Below, piece by piece: positions 5,465 through 5,511 of a stretch of 5,511 bases of DNA. The stretch comes from an uncultured Selenomonadales bacterium. Its GTDB lineage: Bacteria; Bacillota; Negativicutes; Selenomonadales; Selenomonadaceae. The notes under the pieces were generated by a model, which was not told the origin of the DNA, did not search any database, and was given only the letters and a program-made list of their open reading frames with translations. Numbering within the stretch: position 1 is the first letter of the stretch; every line of letters starts with the position of its first letter. The stretch is from the NCBI GenBank assembly GCA_947165405.1, contig CAMVAG010000137.1, positions 1 through 5,511 on the forward strand, read 5' to 3'. Both the position numbers and the translations under genes were made by a program.

Positions 5465-5511
5465 TCAAAATACCTCCTTATTAAGGGACAAGGGACTTTT
5501 TTTTTCATTCC

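Noticed and set aside
1..5511. Mobile element, CRISPR array, toxin-antitoxin or defence system
   Set aside because: No transposase, integrase, spaced repeats, terminal inverted repeats or attachment-site duplication of the tRNA or tmRNA 3' end is visible in the window.

Overview
The window looks like a compact bacterial chromosome segment with housekeeping content and mixed base composition. Gene starts carry strong AGGAGG-type Shine-Dalgarno sites, promoters are close to the sigma-70 consensus, the tRNA encodes its own CCA, and the polyamine-binding protein is a lipoprotein. This fits a Firmicutes-type organism, possibly Negativicutes, but that placement is an inference and no marker here settles it. 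No phage, transposon, CRISPR or defence genes are visible.

Layout. The left block is on the + strand. rpiB (1-444) is followed 12 bases later by a YfcE-type phosphodiesterase (457-1026). A gap of about 177 bases has no recognisable gene and ends in a clean promoter for tRNA-Pro(UGG) (1204-1280). A UUCG-capped hairpin terminator follows the tRNA, and its T-run abuts the promoter of a two-gene unit. That unit is cheR (1385-2173) and, 3 bases later, a shortened homologue of phenylacetate-CoA ligase (2177-2881) that has lost recognisable catalytic parts.

The right block is on the - strand and reads leftward. potD (polyamine-binding lipoprotein, 5464-4403) overlaps by one base the start of a 3-methyladenine DNA glycosylase gene (4403-3828). 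A YbjN-like protein (3815-3324) follows after 12 bases. Then comes ssrA (tmRNA, 3280-2929), whose promoter -35 box overlaps the stop codon of the ybjN-like gene. The two blocks converge on one hairpin (2891-2926) that can act as terminator for both strands.

Function. rpiB serves the pentose phosphate pathway, the tRNA and tmRNA serve translation and ribosome rescue, CheR serves chemoreceptor adaptation, PotD serves polyamine uptake, and the glycosylase serves base-excision repair. I see no pathway that joins them all. Co-transcription of potD, the glycosylase and the ybjN-like gene is suggested by spacing and may carry through into ssrA. I found no convincing undescribed system. The most unusual item is the degenerate PaaK-like protein behind cheR.
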